Shown here: positions 54,562 through 64,000 of the stretch, piece by piece
Numbering within the stretch: position 1 is the first letter of the stretch
Layout: each line of letters starts with the position of its first letter
Assembly (NCBI RefSeq): GCF_910592395.1
Contig: NC_088315.1
Span: 17,097,808 to 17,161,807, forward strand
Direction: 5' to 3'
DNA length: 64,000 nucleotides
From: Lineus longissimus
Lineage: Eukaryota; Nemertea; Pilidiophora; Heteronemertea; Lineidae
The notes under the pieces: model-generated
Seen by the model: only the letters and a program-made list of their open reading frames with translations
What the model was told of the DNA's origin: nothing
Databases searched by the model: none
Translations under genes and position numbers: made by a program

Positions 54562-54798
54562 CAGGGTGGATCACTAAAAAGGTAATCCTGAAACAAACAG
54601 GTTGGAAAAATTAGATTTATGCATGTCATTTTCTAGACAATGGTGTGCAGTCCGTGGGCGCATGGGTGATACATATGAAGACATAAATGGAAAGGGTGTA
54701 GCTCTTACTTTATCATACATGCAAAGAAATATCCATGGCATCAATACTTATCACATAAAAGCTGTTTGTTTCAGGTTACCTTTTTATTGATCCACCCT
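54562..54798 (-). mobile_element. Mariner-type MITE (right arm copy)
   Basis: Mirror of 7,055-7,292; begins CAGGGTGGATCACTAAAAAG after TA. The far end has lost one base (CCCTATA in place of CCCTGTA). Confidence 0.82.
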
Positions 54799-55272
54799 AT
54801 ATTTTCAATGAGATACAGTGTTTACCATAGAATCATTTATGGAAATTGATGATTTCCCATTAAAATGCATGGCTGGATTTTGATGAGGGGTGGATTTGAA
54901 GTCTAAAAGGTGAACACTGATTCCAAGGTTGGTGTTCGGTTCTGTGGCGAAGTGGCCTTTTCTTTTCGTTTTGGACACCCTGTAGCCTATGTTGAGGTAG
55001 GCCTATATTGGTAAGCTGGTTGAGGTTAAGAGTTTTTATGGCAACATGAAGTATGTGCTTATTACATCAGTAATGGACTTTCCTATAAAAATTATAAATA
55101 TGTGCTTTTGAAAGTTGACTCTCTGGTACATGTAGGAACATTGTTAGGTGATTCAGGAGGAATAAGGATTCAACTAGGCCTGTTGTGATTTGTGCTGGGA
55201 ACTCCCTGTTATGAAGTGTTTTGGGGTATGAGCTAATGTAAGATACGGGAAAAACTCGTTTCGAGCAATGCT

Positions 55273-56904
55273 GTGTCGACACCAATTTCAGAGGACTCTG
55301 TTGAAGGCTGTGTTCCAGGCCTGTCCAGTTTCACCCATGCAACTGAGGATGAAATAAGGAAGCTGGTGTTGTCAATACCCGCCAAGAGTTGCACTCTGGA
55401 TCCGATCTCGACTGTCCTACTGAAAAAATGTGTCACTCCCCTTGTGCCAGTGCTCACATCTATAGTCAACAAATCAATGCAGCAAGGGCATGTACCTAAA
55501 GACCTCAAATTTGCCTTAGTGAAGCCTTTGTTGAAAAAGCCAACCTTGGACTGTGATGAACTTGCCAACTATAGGCCAGTTTCAAACCTGACCTATTTAT
55601 CCAAGCTAATCGAAAGGGTTGTAGCTGTTCGTCTACGAGAGCATATGACAGTGAACGAGTTGTATGACCCGAATCAGTCGGCCTATCGAAAAGGCCACAG
55701 CACCGAGACTACACTTCTTAAAGTTACCAATGACATACTCACATCCTTGGATGTAGGACATGAGGGTCTCTTGGTGTTACTCGATCTTTCTGCGGCCTTT
55801 GATACGGTTGACCACACCATTCTGCTTGGCAGACTCCAGGAGAGGATAGGACTCTCGGACACTGCCCTGCACTGGTTCAGCTCATATCTCGAGGACAGAC
55901 AACTTTCTGTGTGTATACAGGGTTTTACGTCAGCTGCTGTGTCACTGGAGTATGGAGTGCCGCAAGGGTCTGTGTTGGGCCCAGTACTTTTCACGATATA
56001 TACAATTCCATTGGGAGACGTCATGAATAGAGCATGCATTCCATATCAATTGTACGCTGATGATAATCAGTTGTTGACTTCTGCTCGATGTGGTGACAAC
56101 GCCCAGTGTAGCGCCATGGTTGCCTCCACGGAGGGTGGAATAGGCCATATCCAGTCTTGGCTGTCAACAAATTGGCTCTGTCTTAATGCCCCAAAAACGG
56201 ACATGGTCAATTTTGTGTCAACGCGTCGACAGGGATCCATTCCCAGTATCAGTATCAGCGGAGTTCAGATTCCAAAATCTGAATGCGTTAAGGACCTGGG
56301 AGTGTGGCTCGATGAGGGAATGACTATGCAGACTCAAGTGAAAATGACATGCAAAGCTGCCTATGCCAGCCTCTACAAAATTGGGAGGATAAGGAAATAC
56401 CTAGATCGTCACTCAGTAGTAAGGCTTGTGCACGCATTGGTTGTCTCCCGACTAGACACTAACAATGCCATACTCTATGGTCTACCAGATAAGACCCTGG
56501 CTCCTTTGCAACGTGTGCTAAATTCCGCTGCTAGGCTTGTTTGTCGCCGCAGGAAATTTGACAGCATCACCCCACTGCTCCGCGAGCTCCATTGGCTTCC
56601 TGTCAAGGCAAGAGTCGTTTACAAAATTCTGACTCTTGTACACAAGACAGTAGTGAGCAGTGGGGGTCCGATGTACCTGTCAGATTTGCTGGTGGCGACA
56701 AGCGGCTGTACGAGGTCCACCACGTTCAAGGCGCTTAAAATCAAAAGAAGTAAGTCCAGGTATGGTGACCGCAGCTTCTCATGCTGTGGCCCATACCTGT
56801 GGAACAAACTTCCTGTTTCCGTCAGGGCTCTACCAGAAACATCATTTAAGAGGCAACTCAAAACTACCTTGTTTGAGGACTATTTAGGGGGGGTGGCGCC
56901 TTGA
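55273..56904 (+). pseudogene. 5'-truncated CR1/L2-type LINE reverse transcriptase
   Basis: 543 open codons, no endonuclease domain and no good ATG (first codon GTG), so the element is 5'-truncated. RT motifs: ANYRPVSNL, LLDLSAAFDTVDH, YGVPQGSVLGPVLF, catalytic YADDNQLL, then the thumb and C-terminal HWLPVKARVVYKIL and GPYLWNKLP. Followed by a 3' UTR and an ATTC-type tail. The frame has no internal stop, so this copy is young compared with the arms. Confidence 0.9.
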
Positions 56905-56943
56905 GCGTGGTGGACCACGGAAAGGCGCCCAATATAAGTTTTT

Positions 56944-56998
56944 CAATTCATTCAAAAAAAAATTCATTCATTCATTCATTCAATTCATTCATTCAATG
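56944..56998 (+). repeat. (ATTC)n LINE tail
   Basis: ATTCATTC-type units with one A run, after the RT 3' UTR; typical of L2-like elements. Confidence 0.85.
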
Positions 56999-57069
56999 TG
57001 GGGTGTGTGAGCAGAGGCAGGCATTTTGGAAGTCACCGAGGACCGTACAGGACCTGTTTTACGGAAGGA

Positions 57070-57330
57070 GCTCCGACTGATATCCTGGCGTTGGTGCCGC
57101 TCTGACTGCAAGACTGCAGTGTACCGTTCCTGGCGTTGGTGCCATGCGAGTCGTCGTGAAACACGGCTAGACCACTGTCGTGGACGTGGTCAGAAACTGT
57201 TCCTGGCGTTGGTGCCACTGTGACTGTAAGACTGCAGTGTACCGTTCCTGGCGTTGGTGCCGTACGAGTCGTCGTGAAACACGGCTAGACGTGGTCAGAA
57301 ACTGTTCCTGGCGTTGGTGTCGTTGATATC
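57070..57330 (+). repeat. Higher-order minisatellite
   Basis: Five copies of (GT)TCCTGGCGTTGGTGCC alternate with two kinds of spacer (CTGACTGCAAGACTGCAG and GAGTCGTCGTGAAACACGG types), giving a composite period of about 125 bp. Confidence 0.85.
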
Positions 57331-59526
57331 ATTTTCTATATCTTCCTGCCTGGGCATACGGGGTCGAAGCGACCCAATTCCTGCACTGTGTCTCGTCGAG
57401 ATTCGGCCGGCCGAATGTCATCCCGTTTTTAGCTCAGCTGACAAAGTCAGCGGAGCTAGTAGTATAGCTGTTCAAATGGTGTCCGTCCTGCAATCCATCC
57501 ATCTAGGGACCCATCTGTGGACAAAATTGGACATTTCTGACCGGGAAGGCCTAGCCACTTCGTTGACGGTGCTAAATTAGGAGTTGCCCAAGGTGAACTC
57601 AAAAAACGAAAAATCGGCGCGATCCGACCTGTATTAAGAGAATGAGGTCATTTCGCGTTTAGATTTCTTTCCCTTTTTACCTCGGTCCACAGAGCAAATA
57701 TTGTTTTCAAATGTGGCTGAATATTTTTAAATATTTTTTCATTTTTTACTTTTAATGGAATTAATATAGTTTTCACCGCCAGTTGGCGCTGCAGGCACAT
57801 TGCCTGAATTTTGGCGATTTCAAATTTGGCGGTGGCTTAACTTTTTGCAAGCAGTGCCGCTGATTGGCCGATCGATAGAAGAGATGCCACCATTTAAAAA
57901 TGGCGGTAGTCGCTGCTTCAATGAAGGTGAGTGAACTTTCTCATGTTCAATCGGTTGATACTCTTTTAATCAACATGACCATGTACCTGAAATTTGTTTA
58001 GGTACTGAAAAGAGTCTATATAATTCAGATTTATCAATAGTTTTTTATAATATTCCGGAAATTTTGTGAACAAATTAGCGGAAGTTGGTGCTCGTCTCAT
58101 GTCATTTTAGAGCGAGAAATTTGTTTCCGTCGATCTTTACCACTGAAAAATCGCTTGCATAGCTTCGAATTTTTGTGAAAATAAGTATCTGAATTTGGTT
58201 TCAAATAGTCTAGAGAGTTACCTTTGTGGTGATACATATGGTATGTTATAAATATTTGTGGAATTTGTGAAATTCGGTTTTCAAACGTGCCGATGATGCA
58301 AGCGATCTCGCGTGAATTTTCCTGATATGTCGACCGGGTGTCAAAAATCACTCGCCTAAATTCAATTCAAAGATCGAAAATGATATCTGAACTTAGTTTC
58401 AAATAGCCTACGCAATTATCATTTCGGTGATATATAATGCATGCATGTAATAATTGATTAATCTACCTAAAACGCGAATAAAAACGGCGAAAGATCGTGA
58501 TAAACACTCTGGTGGCGGTCGCACTAAATAACGACCGGTAGGGCCCGGCGTGTGGCGGAGAAAAAAGGTAGCGCCCGGAGGTTGAAACGGGATTTTTATG
58601 CACTTTTAACTGTATATATATGTTGTTTAGATGTATTTCTAACAGTTCTGTAACTTTTATGACCAAGCTTGCACCCAAAGTTGGTAAAATTGATGCTTGT
58701 TTATGGACTGCGCTAGCGACCGGAGAATTCGCCGTCGGCCATTTTGGGACGGTCCCGGAGTTGTTGTGGTTGGCAATTTTGCAACATATCTCACCATTTA
58801 TGATTTACGTTTGTTTACAATTATTTTGAAAGTCACATTATGACATCGTAGTATGAATTCCACTGCAGTTTCCTTACGCAGCAATGCTCATGTTTTTGGT
58901 TGGCAATCCTGTACTGTCTGTACACTGCGCTGTGCACGCTTAGAGTATAACTCAACAGGCCCTCATGATTCATTTGATGGACACCTTATTTGATAGTACC
59001 TCATCATTAAGTCCACTAGATCCTGTTCTGTCACATGTCGTAGACGATAGACAATTTTCAAAATGTAGTACCCGGTACACCACTCGCTCACGGCTCACAT
59101 CATGTGGGCACGGTTGGCTGTTGAGTGTTATGGTTCAGTCTGTGAGACTAATTCAAAGAGGTTACACTTTTATTTTGAATTGGAAAACAACCCCCAGGAC
59201 TGACTTTTCACTGAGTGATAAGTGTGCCCTTCGAAGGTTAAGTCTCTTTCTGGATTTGCTTCCATAGATGCCTTGTTCAGGATATCATCTGACCGATGCC
59301 TGATCAAGCACAGACTGTATCCGGTGGTGTACATTTCCCCGTCTATGTCACCCTTTTTTATTCAGTCAGTGTTAATTTCTCTTCTCTTTTTTTACAGATT
59401 AACTGTTGTTGGTTATTGCAAGAGGAGTCGTTGGCACATTTCAAGTCCAGGAAAGCACTTGCTGTTCCCACATTCAGAGTAAGGTGTGCTTACTCGTTTT
59501 ACTGCTTTCCATTCCTGGAGAGCGTT
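57331..59526. other. No gene recognised inside right-arm insertion
   Basis: AT-rich. Contains AGCTCAGCTGACAAAGTCAG near 57,430, an inverted motif resembling repetitive DNA in several invertebrates. Short frames only. Confidence 0.45.
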
Positions 59527-59608
59527 ATCAAATATCTGCCGCAAGGCAACAAATATCTGCCGCAAGGCGCTTCAAATATCTGCCGAAAGGCATCAAATAT
59601 CTGCCGCA
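59527..59608 (+). repeat. Short tandem repeat (AAATATCTGCCGCAAGGC)n
   Basis: Four units of 18-25 bp with variable ends. Confidence 0.85.
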
Positions 59609-60208
59609 CCAATAAAGTTCATTTTGTTAACCAACTCTTTATCTTCTTCGTTGCCTCATAACGGTACCGACACACACTTGACCCTTGCCTTCACCTATCC
59701 ATTTCAGCTGAGCGCCAGGCCCTTGGGCCTCTTGTTCTAATAATTCGTTGCTCATACCCCCACCGGAACTGTCCCTTTGATATCTACTATATGTTGAACA
59801 TTGTCGTGAGTAAGATTCCTTTTGCTGAACACTGAACACTTATCTCTATAAGAACTTTTGGACTGTTGCTAGAAATAGTAGTAACGTGCTTCTATGAACT
59901 ATTTTTCTTGGGTTTATATTCGTTATATATGTTTTTTTTTGTAAATAATCACTCAGTTTATTTTAATCAGCTTTTGTTATAATTCTTGCCCGGAGGTACC
60001 GATAGCCTTGATGCACTTTGTCACAGGTTCGGGCACGAAGTTTCGTAGTCAGGAACAAATTAGTGGTGAATTTTTCCACTTCGTATCAGCATCCAAACAA
60101 ATTGGTTTTCGCTTTTTTTACGTGGTCTATCAACGACCCTATTAGACGTAACTGTAATAGTGTGATCCGTGATTTCAGTTCGGAAACGAACAGAAAGGGT
60201 GGATGTTA

Positions 60209-60291
60209 CCGAGTGGCCAAGAAAACCTTTCCCTTGCACAAAATAATTCTATTGTGTATCCATTGTATGAAAATGTTTCTGGGTCACCCTG
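60209..60291 (-). mobile_element. Mariner-type MITE (right arm copy)
   Basis: Mirror of 6,638-6,723, more diverged; ends AGTGGCCAAGAAAACC and GTTTCTGGGTCACCCTG. Confidence 0.7.
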
Positions 60292-60454
60292 TAGACTGGG
60301 CTGTTCATTACCTTCTCACGAGCACAATAATCATAATTTTCACAATTTGACATACGTGAATCATCTTAAAAAACAAACAATTATCACGTCGTCACTCTAG
60401 AGAGAAACAACAAATTCAGTCATGTAACAATATTATGCTTTAGTCCCATTTCAA

Positions 60455-61456
60455 CTATTTTTTGGAGCAACAGAACATGCGATGTATATCTTCCCGGTAA
60501 AAAGGCAGTGTCAAGCCATATATAATGAAGTTTGAGCTGAAATTACACAGACTGATAACGCTACCAAATCCCGCAGCTTTTACCAGCAGATTCATAAATT
60601 GTGGCGTCGAGTTTGAGTTTGCAATAATAACGTAGAGTAACCAAAGAAAAGCACTTGGCGTCATTAGTACGATGTATGTTGTAGAAACGACCAAGAGATT
60701 CAACAAGATCTTGGTATCGGATGTTCCCTTATGCGATGGCATTGCCTGGGACGTTGAACGTTTATGCGAACCTTTGAATATTCCCACGAGAATGGCGATG
60801 TTTGCCACAATAATGACGATGCATGGTATATAGAAATACAAACCCCAATCTACCTGTGACAGAACTAATTGCATTGTGGCGCCACCTATATAGTTACATA
60901 TTTTCATGCCGTAATCGAAATAAATATTTTGTAAAATCGGCCCATGGAGACTTGTCAGAGCTGATGTGACGAACAGTACTGCGATGACAGTTTCACGTTT
61001 ACGTGATGTGATGTGGACTCTTTTTAATGGACACCAAACAACTATTACACGCTCTATCGAGTATGCCGCAATTAGCCATGAAGACATGCATCCAGCTATC
61101 ATGAGGAGGTAAGCAGATAATTTGCATGATAGCGTGGAGATTCTCATGATGTCAACTGGCGTGTAGTCAACAATGAATTGCAGTCCCTGCTGGGGCCACA
61201 CTAAGATCATATTCCCCAATAAATATGCCGAATCCGAGATAGCCAAGCAGCTTAAATACTGTACGCTGGCATCTCGCCTCTTCCTACAGCGTACGAACAC
61301 AGTGAGAGAGAGTCCGTTACCAAAAAGTCCTAGAAAAATGATGATAATCGTGACGTAGCTTTGAGCGAATTCTAGTAGTTGGTCCACCAGAGTAAGTGAC
61401 TTTCTTTGATATATGTCCGTGATGTGGACGCTATTGGTGTTTGAAGACATCTTCAT
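60455..61456 (-). CDS. Class A GPCR, intact inner right copy
   Basis: 333 residues from the ATG at 61,456 (a longer open frame reaches 61,468 but without ATG). Seven hydrophobic segments; TM1 GNGLS, TM2 LAISDSAYLLGN, ERV at the TM3 end, a Cys in IMRISTLSCKLS for the usual disulfide, third loop KGSHKRSTSQ, TM7 NFIIYG (degenerate NPxxY), short tail CCSKK. Intronless, as are the other copies, which suggests an ancient retro-origin or local tandem spread. The family resembles invertebrate peptide (FMRFamide-like) receptors; ligand unknown. The left-arm counterpart is a pseudogene. Confidence 0.85.
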   Translation of the reverse strand: MKMSSNTNSVHITDIYQRKSLTLVDQLLEFAQSYVTIIIIFLGLFGNGLSLTVFVRCRKRRDASVQYLSCLAISDSAYLLGNMILVWPQQGLQFIVDYTPVDIMRISTLSCKLSAYLLMIAGCMSSWLIAAYSIERVIVVWCPLKRVHITSRKRETVIAVLFVTSALTSLHGPILQNIYFDYGMKICNYIGGATMQLVLSQVDWGLYFYIPCIVIIVANIAILVGIFKGSHKRSTSQAMPSHKGTSDTKILLNLLVVSTTYIVLMTPSAFLWLLYVIIANSNSTPQFMNLLVKAAGFGSVISLCNFSSNFIIYGLTLPFYREDIHRMFCCSKK

Positions 61457-61499
61457 GTTTTTATCCAATATTTTGGTTCATGTTCTGATATTTCAAAGT

Positions 61500-62415
61500 G
61501 CTGATAAATCATTTACACTTAAAAAACAGTTGTCTCCTGAATTGGGCTTCTGTTTTTTTTCGCGCTGTATTTCTAGGCTATATTGTGAACAATGAAATAT
61601 CAAGCGTCCTGCCAAAGAACGATGTTTGTCGCTGGATCCTGCAGCAATTATCACGGTGCTGAACAAAAAAGATGCTAGTTCGCGGGTAAAATCCTTGGCA
61701 TTGCCATTGTATCAGTAAGACCACACAAGGGTAGTAGTCTGTGCCTAAAAACACTCGCAGTTGTATACGCTTGGGCCAACAGACGAACGCCTCCAACCAA
61801 ATATCAACTTACAACTAAATTGCCTACTGTGATGATAGCTGTCGACCAGTGGTAGTAGACGTAGCTGTTGACCTGCCTCTTCAATGTGACTCCGTCAGCT
61901 GAATGATGTTCGAACTTGGATGAAATTATTTTTAGAGACGCTAAATAAAACCAAATGACTTTTCAGTGTATGAGACCGAAATAACTTGTTTTATTCTTTG
62001 CTGTTTTGATTGTGATGAACATACATGACATTAATCAAATCAAATCAATAAAAATGAGGGTGTTTGTAGTGGGTATTGGAAAACTATGGATTACAAAACT
62101 ATGGATTGGACTAGGAAACACTAGACTGACAGTCATCGCTCTCTACCTTTGTGCTGCCAACATTATGATTTCCAAGTGGGAATTGGGAGCTCAGAATGTG
62201 TGCTAATGTTGGTTGTTGGGGTGTAGTTCCTTGGGCAAGGCACTTGGCAGAAAGGTCACGAAATGTGAGATGTGGGTCGGCCTTTGGCTAGACAAGGGAC
62301 AAGAATGTACTTGCATGTTAAAAGTTATAAAAGAACTGGAGGGGGACAAATTGGCAGCCATATTGGATTTTGGCATTACGAAATCATTTCTCAGGCATAC
62401 TCGATTGTGCTATTA
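61500..62415. other. GPCR upstream region, no gene recognised
   Basis: Lies 5' of the intact receptor and probably contains its promoter; no TATA or other signal could be supported. Missing from the left arm through deletion. Confidence 0.5.
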
Positions 62416-63053
62416 GGCTGGGTTCACATAGAACTATACTATTCGGGTATTCGGTGCACGTTTTGCCAGGGCACGCGGGTACCTGAAATCGAACAAGGAA
62501 AATTCACAATACCGGGTCACATAAGAGGGCACTATTCGAAAAGGTCGTATACCTGCGTATAGTATAGTATAGTGGGAATCGTGCGCGTTCGATTTTCGTG
62601 AAGCGTATACCACCCTGTTCAGAAGTGACCAGAGGAATTGGTAAGAACATGCATTTTAATGTTATCTATCACAATTATTAAACGATTTATTGCATACTAT
62701 AGGATAAGTTAGAAACAATAGTACTCATTTTTACTCATTTTATTGCAATTTCTAAGTACAGGCCTTCATTACATGTTTTATTACTAATCAACTAAATGAT
62801 TCTTTTAATTAGCATATAGCGAACTTGTTTCTTTCTTTGGTCTTTGTGCCTGGTCAGCTTCATCCTCGGCTAAGAGGAGAAGAGCCAAATCTTCTTCGTC
62901 TGAACTGTCCATCTGATCGGCGCCAAAAGACGGAATACCGCACGCATGCTACCCTATGTGACTCGCCGTGCCCGTATAGCGTATAGCGAATACCGAATAG
63001 CGTATATCGAATAGCGTATACCGAATACCGTATAGTTCTATGTGAACCCAGCC
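62416..63053. mobile_element. PIF/Harbinger-type MITE
   Basis: 638 bp. TTA duplicated at 62,413-62,415 and 63,054-63,056. Terminal inverted repeats GGCTGGGTTCACATAGAACT with full match, extending into imperfect TATTCGG / GCGTATAGCGAATACC units near the 3' end (62,975-63,030). No transposase. Confidence 0.85.
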
Positions 63054-63056
63054 TTA

Positions 63057-63850
63057 TGGGGTCCGTATCTTTGTTCACAGAGTTCTTGTTCCCCTAATTG
63101 TATTGGCAGTTCTCTGCATGTATATGTTGCGCCCAGCAAGTCACGTGGTCACTCGGTTACTAGAATGTCTTCAAATGATGCACAACGAACATGTGGCTAG
63201 TTCAATCATGCAGCACCTGCCATTCCGATTGGATCCCATGTGGAGGGAGATTCTGCAACCTCTTCTGGCTCCATGATAATCCTGACTGTTTCATCATGAG
63301 AACCGATTGGTTATTTGGAAATGAGCTGGGACAGGGCACCAGTTTATTAGTTCCAGGCGGTTGATAGTGGTGATTGCAGTCCATAATTTCCCTGTCCAAT
63401 GCATAGTTTTGTAATACCTGTTTATAGTGCCAGTGTCCACTCAAGTGATCAGTGACAGTTTACATTATACCAAGCAAAGAGATAGGTTTTTAAATGACCC
63501 ACGAAGACAGTCGGTTCCACAGCTTGGGAGCGACGGAAAAAAGGTCCGGTCTCCAAAGGCCACCAACCTAGCCATTTGTTGGTCGAAAAACAAACCATCT
63601 GAAGACCTTAAAGTGCGATCGGGTTGCTTAACCTCCAAATGTTCCCTTAAATACAGTGGCGCCGTCCCCATCATGCATTAGTGGCCCAGCAAAAGAATTT
63701 AAATTCAGTGCGTTTCTTTAGGCGCAACCTGTGTAAATTGCTTAAGACTGGCGAAATGTGATCCGACCTACCGATACCTGAATTTTGCCTGTGCAACATA
63801 CGTAAATCGTCTGAACAACAAACAATGATCACGTCGTCGCTCTAGAGAGA
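63057..63850. other. Intergenic DNA between outer and inner right GPCR
   Basis: No gene recognised. The part near 63,690-63,840 (TTTACACAGG...GTTGCGC on the minus strand) matches 5,690-5,790 of the left arm. Confidence 0.5.
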
Positions 63851-63899
63851 AACAACAAATTCAGTCATGTAACAATATTATGCTTTAGTCCCATTTCAA

Positions 63900-64000
63900 C
63901 TATTGTTTGGAGCAACAGAACATGCGATGTATATCTTCCCGGTAAAAAGGCAGTGTCAAGCCATAAATAATGAAGTTTAAACTGAAATTACACAGACTGA
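63900..64000 (-). CDS. Class A GPCR, outer right copy, C-terminal fragment at window edge
   Basis: Only the last ~33 codons are present (end of TM7, FYREDIHRMFCCSKQ, then TAG at 63,900-63,902). It is the mirror of the LINE-split receptor at 65-5,663. Whether it is intact cannot be seen. Confidence 0.8.
   Translation of the reverse strand, partial: SLCNFSLNFIIYGLTLPFYREDIHRMFCCSKQ

Larger units (their letters stand above)
54943..60025. mobile_element. 5,083-bp right-arm-specific insertion with GGTTC duplication
   Basis: GGTTC stands at 54,938-54,942 and 60,026-60,030. The left arm shows the empty site as a single GGTTCGG near 6,905. Ends are TGTGGCGAAGTGG and CACTTTGTCACA, weakly inverted (TGTGrCrAAGTG). 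No LTR pair found. Contents: a 5'-truncated LINE RT (about 55,270-57,000), a minisatellite (57,085-57,330) and about 2.7 kb without recognised genes. Probably a non-autonomous DNA transposon, or a mutilated TG...CA retroelement, carrying a LINE insertion. Confidence 0.78.
49050..64000 (-). repeat. Right arm of giant inverted repeat
   Basis: Reverse-complement counterpart of the left arm, with the same order of LamG-like gene, ORF block, MITEs, inner GPCR and outer GPCR. It differs by many substitutions and small indels and by a private 5,083-bp insertion (54,943-60,025). The 62,416-63,053 MITE lies in a stretch that the left arm has lost by deletion. The arm continues past the window end, since the outer GPCR is cut at 64,000. 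Confidence 0.9.

Noticed and set aside
59527-59608. CRISPR-like repeat array
   Set aside because: Units are 18-25 bp without unique spacers and the DNA is metazoan; ordinary tandem repeat.
54943-60025. LTR retrotransposon
   Set aside because: TG...CA ends and 5-bp duplication fit, but the first and last few hundred bases show no matching LTR pair and no gag-pol is present.
1-64000. Inverted repeat as an assembly fold-back artefact
   Set aside because: The arms differ by many substitutions and have separate insertions with target duplications, which a fold-back of one molecule would not give.

Overview
This is animal (metazoan) nuclear DNA, most likely from a marine invertebrate. The evidence is intron-containing genes with GT-AG junctions whose phases match, an intronless family of class A GPCRs, a polycystin-1-like gene, and many eukaryotic transposons (CR1/L2-type and L1ORF1-type LINEs, a Ty3/Gypsy element, a Ngaro/DIRS-type tyrosine-recombinase retrotransposon, a Polinton/Maverick, mariner- and Harbinger-type MITEs). 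I cannot fix the phylum from the sequence alone. No rRNA, tRNA or CRISPR was recognised.

Layout. The window is organised as one very large imperfect inverted repeat. The left arm (about 1-13,880) and right arm (about 49,050-64,000) carry the same loci in mirror order: an outer GPCR, an inner GPCR, two mariner-type MITEs, several kb of shared non-coding DNA, and a two-exon gene encoding a small LamG/pentraxin-fold-like protein (12,140-13,255 + and 49,592-50,709 -). The arms are not identical. By eye shared introns are roughly 85-90% alike, and each arm has private insertions whose empty site can be read in the other arm: a full-length LINE (672-5,258), a 910-bp insert (8,061-8,970) and a short retro-fragment (10,932-11,149) on the left; a 5,083-bp element with GGTTC target duplication (54,943-60,025) on the right. 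This argues for a real, old inverted duplication rather than an assembly fold-back.

The roughly 35-kb loop between the arms holds a spacer (13,880-15,600); a Gypsy element with 115-bp LTRs (15,601-20,633, minus strand); an orphan Tudor-like ORF (21,426-22,028); a decayed Polinton fragment (about 22,059-39,663); a 5'-truncated LINE (39,664-40,516); and the last nine exons of a polycystin-1-like channel gene (40,762-48,780).

The Polinton fragment is itself a nest. It retains two unrecognised structural-type genes, a double-jelly-roll major capsid protein, a penton-like minor capsid protein, small membrane proteins, an A32-type packaging ATPase, a chromodomain integrase, an HNH-type nuclease and a C2H2 protein, but no protein-primed DNA polymerase or adenain-like protease is visible. 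Most genes carry stops or one-base frameshifts; the ATPase is intact. A Ngaro-like retrotransposon (24,235-30,317) sits inside one Polinton gene with its split direct repeats in textbook A1-ORFs-B1A2-B2 order, and a 1,583-bp terminal-inverted-repeat element (36,246-37,828, target duplication CAAT) sits inside the HNH gene. The Polinton also has short tandem duplications (15-24 bp) at almost every gene boundary.

Coding potential that looks functional today: the right inner GPCR (60,455-61,456), both LamG-like genes, the left LINE, the packaging ATPase, and probably the polycystin gene apart from two apparent frameshifts in one exon.
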